Under the pieces are notes generated by a model. It saw only the letters and a list, made by a program, of their open reading frames with translations. It searched no databases and was not told the origin of the DNA. 64,000 nt of DNA from Panonychus citri (lineage: Eukaryota > Arthropoda > Arachnida > Trombidiformes > Tetranychidae): positions 930,001 through 994,000 of the forward strand of contig NW_026515497.1 of the NCBI RefSeq assembly GCF_014898815.1. Direction: 5' to 3'. Below are positions 22,627 to 35,804 of the stretch, piece by piece. How positions within the stretch are numbered: the first letter of the stretch is position 1; each line of letters begins with the position of its first letter. The position numbers and the translations under genes are program-made.

Positions 22627-23092
22627 TTAATTGTCACGGTTATCTAAATCATTGTATTCAGCCAATTTCATCTCAATTGATGATTTAATTCGGTCAATAT
22701 TGGCTAATCGATTCATTCTATCATCTGAATCATCTGCAAGATTATTAATCTCTTCCTTAATAGAAACGAAATCATCTTTAAATTCCTTGGCTTGATCACT
22801 TAAAACTTCAATGTCTCGATTTAATTTAGGTAAATTACTGATAACACTAAGAGCGGTTTCCTCCAGTGATTGATTGATTTCCTGGATAAACAATTGTAGT
22901 TTAAAGACAATATTAGAAGCATAACTTTCTTTATCCTCCTCTTTTGGTACCGAATTAAGAGTATCGTTAATCCAATCAACTGAATCAAAATTTTCCTCTG
23001 TAAAAGCTTTAAAATCCTAGAAAAGAAAAAAAAATCCAACCGTTAAACATAAGCATAAACTTAACCACAAAAGAAATCAACTAACTTACCAT
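22627..23092 (-). CDS. COG7-like protein, amino-terminal part only
   Basis: COG7 is a lobe-B subunit of the conserved oligomeric Golgi tethering complex. Exon 1 contributes only the ATG (23092-23090) before GTAAGT; exon 2 is 23016-22627. The 130-aa product matches the COG7 N-terminus: 'MDFKAFTEENFDSVDWIN', 'FKLQLFIQEINQSLEET', 'NLPKLNRDIEVL', 'VSIKEEIN', 'LANIDRIKSSIEMKL'. Full COG7 is about 770 aa, but this frame stops just after that coiled-coil region (DLDNRDN then TAA), and the SERF gene follows 476 bases on. No GTAAGT-like donor is visible near the end; a weak GTGACA lies just before the stop. It is either a truncated copy or the 5' part of a gene spliced across SERF. Confidence 0.8.
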
Positions 23093-23995
23093 AATAACCA
23101 AAACCTAACACACCATCCGAAAATGAAACACGTAATTAACAAATTAACCTAAAAAGACACAAGACAATCAACTAAATTATCAACAAAAAAAATCACAAAA
23201 CCAAATCAAAAGATTGACAATCAAATCACCAAGGGGAAGGCAGAGAAAAAGAACCAAAAACAACAGTTAACCATCCAAACAAATCACCACAATCGGAACA
23301 GGAACAATCAGATAAACAGAATCTAATATTCAACAAGATTAAAATTTAATTCCAAGTAAACGAAGAAGAAAAAGTTAATCAGTAACAATTAATAAGTAAA
23401 AAAGGTAAATGAGAATTAAATTAAATTAAAAGAAAAAAAGTAAACAAGAAAAGTGGTGACACCTTTTGGAGAAAAAAAGAAAAAAGGTAAACACGCCTTG
23501 GAAAAAAAAGATTTTCGTTCGTTAGGAAATCCAATAGTTTGAAGTGAAGTTGCTGTTGATCAGTAACTCTAATTTTCTAAGTTGATTGAATATGTTTTTC
23601 TTTCTAGTTAATTGTAAGTTAACTAATTACAATTGGATTAAATCTCTGCCTTGTTAATCTTATGTGAATAATTAATTGTCTTTATAAAAAATTCTATCCA
23701 AAGAGAGAGAGAGAGAAGGAGAGAGAAAAAGAACAAAATTTTTCTTCTCTTCTTTTTTTCCTCCATCTTTTGTGTTGGTGTTTTCTCTTTTTTTTCATAT
23801 TCTGTGAATTCTATTCTCTTTTTTATACCTTTTCTTTTTCTCCTCTACAATTTGTAATCTATAATTAACATTACATACAATATATTCTTATTGCTGGTGT
23901 GGTTTTCTCTTCATTTTTGATAATTTATTGTCTTCTCCAAGGAACCGGTAACATTTAAACGAACAAAAAAAAAGAATAGAATATTTGACTTGAAG
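23093..23995. other. Divergent promoter region, COG7 fragment / NUAK
   Basis: About 900 bases between divergent start codons. It holds a purine-rich run (GA)n near 23705-23730 and pyrimidine-rich runs just upstream of NUAK. NUAK transcripts probably start here; no clear TATA box was fixed. Confidence 0.5.
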
Positions 23996-26900
23996 ATGGT
24001 TCAGGCCAGCGTATCAACGCCTGGTCTTATCAAACATGATAAGAAACACCGATTGAAACAAAGATTTGAAGTTAAACACAAATTGGGCCAAGGAACTTAT
24101 GGTAAAGTTCAATTGGCCATAAATAAAGAGACTGGACAAGAGGTAAGAAACCAAATCATCGTTGATTTATTTTCACTGATTAACAATTCCAATGATTGTA
24201 CAACCGTTTCCTATGTTTAACCTGTTGTGTTTCTTTTCCTTCCTTTTTATTTTCTCTTTTCCATTAATCTTTAATTTCTTCATCTCATTCACTCTCTTAG
24301 GTTGCAATTAAGACAATTAAAAAGTCAAAGATTCAAAGTGAACAAGATCTGGTACGAATACGTCGAGAAATTCAAATAATGTCATCAATACAACATCCAC
24401 ATATCATCCATATTTATGAAGGTGAGGCAAATCAGTTCAATTAGTTCAAGGTAATCTAATCAATCTGTTTAATCTTACAATTTTCTCTCCTTCTCCCTCT
24501 CCCTCTCCATCTCTCTCTCTCAATCTCTCCTTTCTCATGTTCTTCTTATTCTCTCTCTCTCTCTCTCACTTTGCCCAACTATTAATCATCTATCAATTTC
24601 ATATAATTTTCATCTCTTTTACAACTTACACACTAACTAAACTCAATTTTCTTCCCTTCGTTACCATTCATATCTATCCATCTTATTTGTCTTCATCATC
24701 ATCATCATCTTCGTCCTCTTTTCTCTTTTTTGGTTTTTAAACTTTGGGATGAACGATAATGATGATAATTATTTTCTTCTCTCTATTTCTGACTCTTTAA
24801 CCTACTAAAACCACCATCCCAACCATATGATCACACGAATACTCGATCACATCTCTGCCCACATGGTTTAAATATTCATCATCAATGATAACAAATTGAT
24901 GAATAAAACAACAACAAAAAAACTCTCAAAATGATTCAGTTTTTGAAAATAAGGAGAAAATCGTCCTGGTCATGCAATATGCCAGTGGAGGTGAACTTTA
25001 TGAATACGTTTCAGACCGGAAAGTGCTTTCAGATAATGAGGCAAGACGATTATTTAGACAAATAGCAACAGCGGTTTATTATTGTCATAAGGTTTGTAAT
25101 CCTTTTAATTATTACAAAACATAATCATATAATCATCATTCCCAAATCCACAAATAGCAACAGTTTTAAAAATTGTTCACTTTTCCTCAAGAGTCTGATA
25201 GCTTTTGATGATGTTGCTGTTTAATCTCATTTGTTAATTGTAAATAAGTAACTTTTACTCTCTATGTGTTTTCCAAATGATCTGTTGATAAACATTCCCA
25301 TCCCTCCATCTTCATCACCATCAGTATCTAATCATATTATTGATGTCGTTAAACTTATATCTTGAGAATTAAGTATCACTCTTTCTCTCTCTCTTTTTTT
25401 CTCTGTCTTGATCTTAACACACAACCGGAAGCAAAGTTTTTTTCTGCTTTTCTCTGATTTCATTGCATATATTACATTGCATTTAGTGAAAATTTTCCTA
25501 AGAAAGATCAAATAGAAAGAGAGAGAGAAAACTGATGATGAGGATGACGATAAATACGAAGATGATGAGGTTATGAATGTACAGTTAAAAACTAACTTTT
25601 TCTAAAAATAAGGTTCCTCAAGAGCAAAATATCAGAGAAAGAGAGAAAGAGAGTGATAATAAGTATATTTATTTGAAAACATAGGCAGAAAGGGATGAAG
25701 ATGAGAGGATGACGAAGAAGATGATAAGGAAGCAGAAATTTTTCTTGTCTTGTTCATATCCAATGTAAACGGATGTAACCAGATGATGGCGATCATCCAA
25801 AATGATGAGAGAGCTTCCAAATTGATGGTGTTTGTGTTTTCTCCCTTCTCTCTCTCTCTTTTTTTCTCTCTTCATCTTTCTTTGTTTCTAATGTTTTCAA
25901 TTAAACAAAAGAAAAAAATTACTCTTTTCATTTCCATCATCATCATTATCTTCATGCTTATTATTTAACTTGGATAACAAAAAAAAATCATCAATAGAGG
26001 AAACATTTTCCCATTTGATACAATGTTGGCTAACAAACGCAATTGGTTTTAGCAAACATTATCATCATCATCATCATCATCATTCAACTCTCATCATGTT
26101 TACTCCATCTCTAAATGTTCATTTTTCTGGATTAGAATTAGTCTGACAATTTGCCTATTATTTAATATTATGTTTAACTGATTATGACTAATTACTTAAT
26201 TTATGAAAGAAAAACTTTCTATTTAATTACTCAAACAGATCATCACAATCACCATCTCTTAATCTTCATGATGGTGATAATTTTTACCAAAGTTTACTGA
26301 AAGTTACTGTTTCTATCATGAGTCTTAATTATCTTAATCATGTTTGATTTATTTTCTCAATCCAAGTCCAAGGATGATAATGATACCAGTCTACAAGTAG
26401 GAGCACAACAATAATTCACAACATTACCACCGAGAACAACAAAGATCATGAAATTGATTACGTTTACTATTACAAAATAGTGAATATTATAAAGAAGATG
26501 CTGATTAGGATAGAAAAAGAAATAAACCACAAAGATGAGGATAAAATTTTCGATGCGTAGAATTTATCAAAAATTCTGGTGTTATCGTCATAGGAAGAGA
26601 AATTTCTTGGAACCAGATCAAGAAAACTGTTGAATCCAACGAGCTATCCATCATCTGTAGGCTTTATCATATCAACCATGATGTTCAAGATTCCATTGGG
26701 ATTTCTAATGATGAATCCTACCGGAACAAACCTAAAGAGAGAAAGAATCAAAAATGAACCTTTTACCTTCCTTATTGCAATTTTAATTATCCTACTATCA
26801 CATCATCAGAATCGCTTTAACCCTTTCAGATTGTTGCTCATTCTTATGCTAACATGATAATCAAATGTCTATGAGATTTTTGATAGAATTCAAGTTTATC

Positions 26901-29900
26901 ATGTTGGTAAATCGAGACAGAATTCTTGTTTTAATCTCAGATTTTCTTTCTCCTAATTCTTTGATGATCATCTTCTGAACTTCGTCACAGAATCTCATGA
27001 AAATATTCACTTTCTTTCCACTAATCTCTCTTTCTTTCTTTTTCAGAGTATTCCATAAATAGCTGAGTTACCATCATCATCTTTCATTAGAACCTTGTGA
27101 ACATTTATCCCTCTTTGTCTTCCCTTTCCTTCTTTCCCCTTTTTCTTCTCATCATCATCATCATCATCTCTCTCTCTCTCCATCGTCTCTATCAATAATA
27201 TTATGATTATCTTTACTAATTTGAAGTTCGATTCTAAAGATATTAGGGCGTTTTCTTAACCTTAAATTTTTTATACATTCGAATGTCTCTTCAGGTATTC
27301 ATTATCTTCTCTATCTTCAGATTATCTTCATTATTATTCACTGTCTCTTTCTTTATCTTCTTCGTCCTTCTCTAATTGTCAAATTTCATTGAGAGATTAT
27401 GATAACTTGACATCGAAAGTTATGTTATTACATTTTCTGCTTACTTCACTCCTCGAAAATTTCGAGTGACGTTTGATTTTCGAGGAAATATTTTTAGTTC
27501 TTAAAAAAGATTTCTAAACTTTCTTTGTCTCTCTTTCGGTCTTTTTCATCATCATCATTCCCCACCCTCAGAATTCTGGTAATCACCATGATGATGATGT
27601 TATTTTGATTTCAAGTTCTCTCCCCAATCACCATCATCATAATTACTCATATTCTCAAATGATTATGTTTAGATATTAAAGAAAAAAAAAGCTCACAAAC
27701 TTAACCAGTTTTCTCAATTATAATTAACGAGTAAAATTATGCACAATCTTCACATTACAATTAACTAAATTTCCACAATTTGATTTACACTTTTCACATT
27801 CTGTTGCTATTCCAAAGATAATTAACAATATTGACTATCAACTAATTGATTTATTCTTTTTCTCTAATCATCAATTTAACAATAATTAACTAATTATCCA
27901 GAACAAGGTTTGCCATAGAGATCTGAAGTTGGAAAATATTTTATTAGATCATAATGGAAATGCAAAGGTAAGTTAAACTTTTAATTGCTGATGAAATTAT
28001 GTTATAATTAGTATTGTGATGTAACGTTAAATCACTTGAAAAGGTTCAAAATTACGTCAAGCAATCAATTTGATTGTTCTCAATCAAAGACTAACGTTTT
28101 CATTTCTTTTCCTCATTCAGATCGCTGATTTTGGTCTTTCAAATGTTTTCGATGAGAAACATTTTCTTAATACATTCTGTGGTAGTCCTTTGTATGCATC
28201 ACCCGAAATCGTCAAGGGAATACCTTATTATGGTGCCGAAGTTGATTGTTGGTCTCTGGGTGTTTTACTTTACACCCTCGTCTATGGAGCGATGCCTTTT
28301 GATGGAAGTAATTTCAAACGATTGGTTAAACAAATCTCTGAATCAAGTTACTTTGAACCTAAACAGAAATCAGGTAAATGATTAGATTTGATTATAAGCT
28401 TTTCAGTTGTAGTATTTTATTCATTGATTGCTTTTACTTTGTTACAGAGGCATCTGGATTAATTAGACGATTATTGGCCGTTGATCCAACTAAACGAGCA
28501 ACAATCATCGATATTTGTACCGATTGGTGGGTCAATAAAGGTTATGAACATTCATTACTTCAGGTAGCTGAAGATTTAGCTAATCTTACACCGGTTCGTT
28601 TGGATGTACTATTGGCTTTGGCTCCGATTTCACCTCCAGTTGAAAGTGGTAATGGTCAAAATCCATTATCAGGTCAAGAAGGTGATCTATCCGTTGTTAG
28701 TAGCGGTGGTAAACCTAAGCGAGTTAAGAGTAAATCTTCCCGTTCAGATGAAAATCTTTATCCGTCATCAACTGCGGCCATAGATTATCAAGCTGATACT
28801 TCTGAGCTTTCCAATGATATTCCAACTTATCCTGAAGAAGAGGAAGAAGAGCTTATTGATGCAAGTGAAAATGTCGACGATGGCGATGAATTTTTACCTT
28901 CAGCAGTGGCCGCTGCTCTACAAGATGAATGTCAAGAGAGTGTTAAACAACAACAACCATTACAAGATAATATGGTTACTGGTGCTCAAGATTTATCGAT
29001 GGATTTACCAGAGGAAAATAGCTCAGAACCTGGTAAATCAAGTAAAAGAATTGCTGGTTCATCGATTGATTCTAATAGTGTAAGTCGAGTTTCAAGTCAT
29101 GTGATGAAACATAAAAAGCCAAAAAAAGGTTCTGAAGATGCGATTGTTACTCAATCTGAAGATCATCAAGTGACCTCTTCGGGTTATATAAGTGATGGTA
29201 CCTCAGTGACCGGAGGTACTTTTCCACCGAGTCAAATTGTCACTGATGATTTAACTCAACCAATTATGTTAACAGAGGATAATGAAAGTGTTACTTTAAG
29301 AGGTGAAGACGATGATACAACGATGCTCAATAAAACATCAACAGTACCTTACGATTCCTTACCTGATGAAAATGTTTCCATATCATCACAAATTTCATCT
29401 TTACCAGAAACCGGAAGAGATTCTAGAAATGCTAAATTAGAATCTGTTAGCGGAATAACAACTTCAAAGACTCAATCAAGTGCCTCCATTGAAACATTAA
29501 CAGCTAAAGATGATGAATCAACCCCATCATCTCAAATTGAAATGAATTCATCTTCAAGTACCTTAATCGATGATCAGCAAAAATTAACTCGACAAAATTC
29601 AATTTCAAGATCAAGTGTAAAGAGTAAAAGTAAAAGTGCAAGTCCTAAACGTCCAACGCCTTCGAAAACTTCATCATCCTCTTTTACCTCTACTTCGTCC
29701 TCCTCAACGATAATCTCAGGTAAACAACCTCGTCCATCATCTTCATCATCACCATCATCATCTACCACAGTTTCCAATAGTAGTAGTACCATAAACTCCT
29801 CGAAATGCCGAATAAAATCAGGAGATAAAATTGTTAATCGTAAAAGTGCCAAAGAATCACCGCCTAAAGGTATTAAGGGAAAACTTGAAGGTTCGACAAC

Positions 29901-32900
29901 AACTTCACCATCAACATCAACAGTTACCACAACCGAAACATCATCAACACTCAAAGAATCACCATCAACATCAGCACCAGGATCGGAGGCCAGTGAATCG
30001 GTGCCCACAACTCCCGATGCAGATAAAACTAAACCTTGGCTAGAAAGGCGGGCAAGTGTTGATCGTAAAGTTGGTAAAATATCATATCCAAAGTTTCTTG
30101 AAAATAAATCGGCACCGGAAAAGAAACCCGTTCCAACGTATGGTAAAATTTCAACGGCCAAAAAGCTATTTGAAACACGTCGATCAAGTGTAGATAAAGA
30201 CAAGGAAAGAGTCATTCCCATGGTAAAAGTTTCCGATGCTAAAAGAGCGTTTGAAAGACGAGCATCAATGCCAGCAAGTCAATCGACCTTATTGAGAAAC
30301 GCTTCTGAAAGAAAGGCCAGTTTAATTCAACAATCATCGCTCGATGAAACATCATCAGCAATTAACAGTGAACGTAATCAAAATCTATCTAAAGATAAAT
30401 CATCAAGTGTGGAAAATAATAACAACTCTAAACCTTTAAGCTCTCGACCCAGAAAATCACCTTCATCTCCAATTAAAAGTAGATCACCAAATAAATCACC
30501 AGTGAAAACAATCACAGGTAAACAATCAACTGATTCTAAAACTGATCAAGTGAACAAATCAATCGAATCAAAACAATCTGAAACAATAAAAGATTCACAA
30601 GTTAAACCTAAAGTTAAAAGCACAAGTTCAATAGTAATTGATAATGGTACTAAAAAGATTGGAACAAGTTCCGAAGTGAAAAAGGAAATTAAATCAATCG
30701 ATAATCAGTCAAGTGAAATGAGGCCAAATGAAAGTGTTTCTGAACTAATTGAATCTCCGTCTATTCTGGATAATAAAGAGGAGCGAAAATCTCTTGCCAA
30801 AGATGTAATTAAGAAGCAAATTGCCAAAGCTAAACTACAAGAATTAAGACAATCATCAATAGAATCACATGAATCTAATTTATCGGTTTCATCTGATCAA
30901 CATCATGGAACTAAATTAACTTGCCAATCAGGATCAGAAGAGAAACCAAAATCCTACGTAAAGTCACCAAAACCATTTATCAAGGAGGAAATTAAACCCA
31001 CTCCGGTTCGTAGTGTGGCTGAAATTAAATTATCCTCAAAACCTAAATTGGGACTGGACATTGAAGCGGCTCATCGAGGTCAACAAAAGCATCAACAGTT
31101 AAAACATCAAGAGGAAATTGAAGAGATCACACCAACCAATATAATTGAACCTCCATCAACGGCAGGAACTGTTCAGAATCAAGAATCTAATCCAGGAACA
31201 CCATCAACCGCAGCTACAACTGTTACTACTCAAAGTAAAGCCGCTCCGATCACACGAAGTTATAAAAAGGTCACTTTTACCAAGGACGGAGCTTGTATCA
31301 CGGAAACGGGGAAAATAATCTCAGAGGAAAGTGCTGATGGTTCATTTAGCCGAATCGAGAAGAAGAGTAAAGTTACTCATTACCCGGTGGCCTCTGGTAG
31401 CGGTGCTCCAACCACCCGATCAGAGTCAAGTGAGGAAACTCGGACTATTAAAAATTTCGGCGGAAGTGTAAAGAGTAGTAGTGGTGGTGTTGGTGATGGC
31501 GATTCTTTTGATGAATCTCGAAATGGTTCAGTTTCACCATCGCCTGTTTTATCTTCGACTTCTGGACTATGTCGGTCGGAAAGTGCATCTTCTTCTGGGT
31601 CAACTGATATTTTCGATGATATATTTGACACTTGGAGCGGTGATCCAGTTTTCGGTAATATAAGTGGTCGAATGAGATCAATGTTATCTTCAAGTCGATC
31701 TCCTTTTACCAGTTTATGGGGAACAGGTCGAAATAAGAAGGGAAAGAAAAAATCTCGAGCCGAAAGTGCTGAAAGAAAACCAACAACGGAAACTTTAACC
31801 GGTGGATCAAATCGACGTCGAGTCGCAGGTCATGGTACCGATCAAGAGTTTAGTGACACTGATACAGATACTGAACCATCGATGGGCTTTGGAAGTACCG
31901 GTTCAGGAGGTGGACTTTGGAAATTTCTTGGACCCACTGCTCCATCTTCAAGTAATCTAATCGATCGTCATAGATCATTGTTATCACGACACTTTGGCTC
32001 AGATGATTTTTTCTCTGATGCTGAACCTTTCGGATCGTCTTTCCGACGCTCACTTTCACGTGATCGAGGTTCAACATCCTTCGGTACAACTCGTAATTCA
32101 TCGGCTGCAGGTACACCCACCATGCGAATGGTAGTAAATCCACTTCGCAATCCGAGATCATCAATTAATCGGATGACAAGTACAACCACGAAACAAGATA
32201 GCCTTGATTCTAATGAAAGCGGGGGCAGTAATACTCAACATGTGCCAACTCCATTCAGTTCTCAGCCAGTTACCGGAAGACCATATTCTCGAACCATATC
32301 ACGGGAAAGTCAACGGCAACGCGTAGGAGGAATTGATGAGAAATCAACTGGAGGTGGTAACTCATTTGATCTGGATGACGGTTCAGTTGGACCTTCATCC
32401 CGTGGTCGAGTTGAACAATGGTTGGATATGAATCGTGATGATGAAGAGATTGGCACTAATCATCCAATAAGTATGTACACAACTATCCGTCCACGTTCAG
32501 CTAATCGTTATGGTAGATCAGTTTCATCTCGATTTGGTTTTGACCTTGGATCAGTTGACTCACCACGAGACACATTTCAAGGTCCATCAGGAGGATCTAA
32601 TTTATCTTTCAGTACAACACAAGAGATACAAATTGGATCTCCAAGCAGCAGTAGCCGACCAGAAACACCAACACGAACCTCAACCAACACCACCACAGGT
32701 AAACCAAGAGCAGAGGTGATTATACCTGTTGGTCGTAGTAATGTTTCATCACCTTCAATGGCCACAAGCTCACAAGGTAAACCATTAATCACCATGAAAT
32801 TATCACTTGGAGGTGGAAATGAACCACGGGAGGTACGAACTTTTATTTCAAGTGGCTCAGGAGGAGGATTAGGAGGAGGAGGATTAACTGGGTCAACATC

Positions 32901-35262
32901 AACAACGGGAATCGTAGAAACCCCAGGAACAGCTGATTCATTCGGTGGTGATTGGTCAAGTTCTATCTTATTACCTGAAAGCTCATCTCTTTTAGATCAA
33001 CTTCGTACCCATGGTTATCGTAATTTGGTCTCACAGCGTTTATCCGGTCTCAGTGGACCCACAGTCGAATCCAGGTACGATAATCGCGACAATAGTTGTG
33101 TTTCTTCTTCTTCTACTACTACTACTACTTCCACCACCACAACTCCAACCACAAACACCACCGTCAACCTTCCTCCTCAACAAATGAAAAGAGGTAAGAG
33201 TTTAACGGGAGACTCTTCCTCAATCCGGAATCTTGAGAATCTAATTGTTAAGAATGGTCAAAATTACATCGCATGGTCAAATCCTGTTAATGGTCAATCA
33301 AGTACAATAATTAAATCAACTAATAATAATCGCATGCCCAACAAAACAATGGATCAGTCAATCACCACTAACCCTGATAGTGATAATATTATTACCGTTA
33401 ATCATAATGATAAACAATTAAATAGTTGTAATCGGGTTGTTAAAGTTGTCTCAAAACCTGTTGTTGTTAATGATGATGATCAAAGTGTTGGTGTTAAAAA
33501 TAGTAACAATCAAATCAATTGGATTGATAAAAATGATCAAATCAATCAAAATTATGATAATATTCAATTTATTGATGAAGGTAATGGTGATGATGGTGAT
33601 GATATAAATAATATCAGATTTAAATCTACAATTAATTTTAATCCAATCAATTGTGAGACTGGAAAATTAATCAAAGACAATGATGAAGATAATTTTGAAA
33701 TAATGAATAACAAAACTAATATCAAATCAAAATTTGATACAAAAAATGATCAGAAAGAAACTACAACAATTAACATACCAATTAACATAATTAGTAGTAG
33801 TCAAAATAACGGTAAAAGTTGTACAAGTTATTTTTCATCTTCCATCACAAAAGTAACATCCTCTTTACCACCTAAACCTAAATCATTCAATACAAAGCAT
33901 GATCTGGATGCTAAATCATTGATTGACGAAAGCCAATTAAATCATCATCACCATCACCCCAAACTAAATCGTAAACATAATCAGGTTCACCCTTTTAACT
34001 TTGCTAAAGGTGAACCCTTAACACCATCACCACCACCACCACCACCACCACAACCAACCACAACCAGTAAAACCTTCAACAGGGAGGGAAACCATCAACA
34101 TCATCATCATCAACAACAAGAGCATCAACAACAACCTGAACAAAATGAGCACCAAAACCGCAAGAAACAATTTAACGATATTAAAACTTGTAATAACAAT
34201 AATCTGTTATCGAAAGATGAAAACGATGAAACAATTAATAGGAAAAATGTTAATAATAATGATGATAATTCCCACAGATCGTTAAGCAATTCAACCAACA
34301 CCAACACCACCACCACCAATGACCCACATCACAAAGAGACTCTTGCGGAAAGGATACTACGAAAATCATATTATTCGCGATTTAATCACCCACTCGAAAG
34401 GAGAGCGTCTTCAGTTCGTAGACGAACCTCAATGATTGAAAATGGTGATCGATTGATGGACTTTTCTTTATTCGATAATTTCTCTCGTCCTCATTATCCA
34501 TCATCAACGCCCGTAACTCCAGCAGCCACATCAGGAACATCTCCTAACCATTCATCGCCATTTGATAATCATCATCATCATCATAATTATTCATCTTCTA
34601 ATCATCAAATGAAACCACCAATTTATCTAACAAATGATCAGTTTATCGAGAGAGTTCAAATTCGAGCTCAACAGCTTATTGAAGAAGCTCGAGAGCGACA
34701 CTCACGAATTAATTCACAATTAATGTCTTCTTTCCGACCAATTACTTTGGATTTTAATGGCGATTCAATTGGTCATCAACATCTTCGTAATCATTCATCA
34801 CCAACACCTAATTCATTTCATGTTTCCTCTTCCCATCGATCCCGTGAACCCTCACCGATGACTTTCCTACGTCGAACAAGTTCATTCTCAGATTCAGATG
34901 AATTCTACCTGAGTAATAAGTTTCGTCGACCCTCATCATCATCAACCACAACTACACCAACGACATCAACAACCAACCGATCATCGGCTATCGGTACAAT
35001 TTTCAATGGATCTACACCGACAAGTACTAGAAGCTCAGCCAATAGCTATAAATCAGCTCGAACATGTTCAACACGACTCACTAATGGAAATAGTCAAGAA
35101 TTAGATGATGACGAAGATGAAGATGATTTTGATTACAATAATACACTCAGGAAGATTAACGGTGAAAAAGACGATAATCTTGGCGATGATTTAACTTCCC
35201 GTGCCCAAGTTGTTTCGGAGGCCTTACAAAAACTCAAAGAACGTGCCTTACGAGAAGATTAA
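23996..35262 (+). CDS. NUAK family AMPK-related serine/threonine kinase, very long form
   Basis: NUAK kinases act downstream of LKB1 in adhesion, actomyosin and muscle autophagy control. Exons 23996-24142, 24301-24421, 24940-25091, 27902-27967, 28121-28373, 28448-35262 join in phase to 2517 aa. Kinase landmarks: GQGTYG (31-36), VAIK with Lys53, HRDLKLEN (145-152), DFG (165-167), and the LKB1-type activation loop 'LNTFCGSPLYASPE' with Thr180. Everything after about residue 290 comes from one 6.8 kb exon: Ser/Thr-rich, with poly-His, poly-Pro, Asn and Gln runs. A KKVTF sequence (1186-1190) fits the RVxF docking motif for protein phosphatase 1, a known NUAK partner through other motifs. The ATG at 23996 is the first in frame. 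Intron 3 is 2.8 kb. Confidence 0.93.
25092..27901 (+). other. NUAK intron 3
   Basis: 2810-base intron full of CT-rich runs, TCATCA microsatellites (for example about 26060-26090) and GA-rich stretches. Short open frames inside it are low-complexity. No nested gene was seen on either strand. Confidence 0.7.
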
Positions 35263-35265
35263 TTA

Positions 35266-35307
<42 letters not shown>

Positions 35308-35804
35308 AATCTTTTCATTTGTGATACAATTTTACGCTTTACATATTAATTAATTTAAAATCCAATTACAATCAAGAAGGAAACGAGAAAACGTCCGCTG
35401 AACCAGTCAAAGGAAAACAATTAATGCAATCAACAAATTACTCAACTTATATATCTCAACAGTATAATTCAACAAAAAGAACAATTAACTAAATTATGAT
35501 TAATGAAAAAGGTTTTCTTGTTTAAAACAAGAATCAAATCAAATTTAAATGATTAATTGATATTTTATGATGTGAATCTGATTACGAGAAAATCATAACA
35601 ATAAGTTAATTGTTTATCTTACATAAGAAAATGAACAAACTATGTATTAATTTCTAGTCTATTGTTGAAAATCAATTGAAATCAATCAATTAAATAACTT
35701 TAAACAATCTTGTCTATTAAAATAATTTTACTTTGGGCAGTGTTTACAAAAGTTTTTCAACTAAAGTTTAGAGACTTGGACACCCAATTTATCACGAACT
35801 GCAA
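35263..35804. other. NUAK 3' UTR / spacer with (TC)n microsatellite
   Basis: A (TC)n tract of about 33 bases at 35269-35301 follows seven bases after the NUAK stop. The remainder is AT-rich up to the tail of the first GST gene. Confidence 0.75.

Noticed and set aside
29574..30221. Long antisense frame in the NUAK exon
   Set aside because: Antisense shadow of the Ser/Thr-rich coding sequence.
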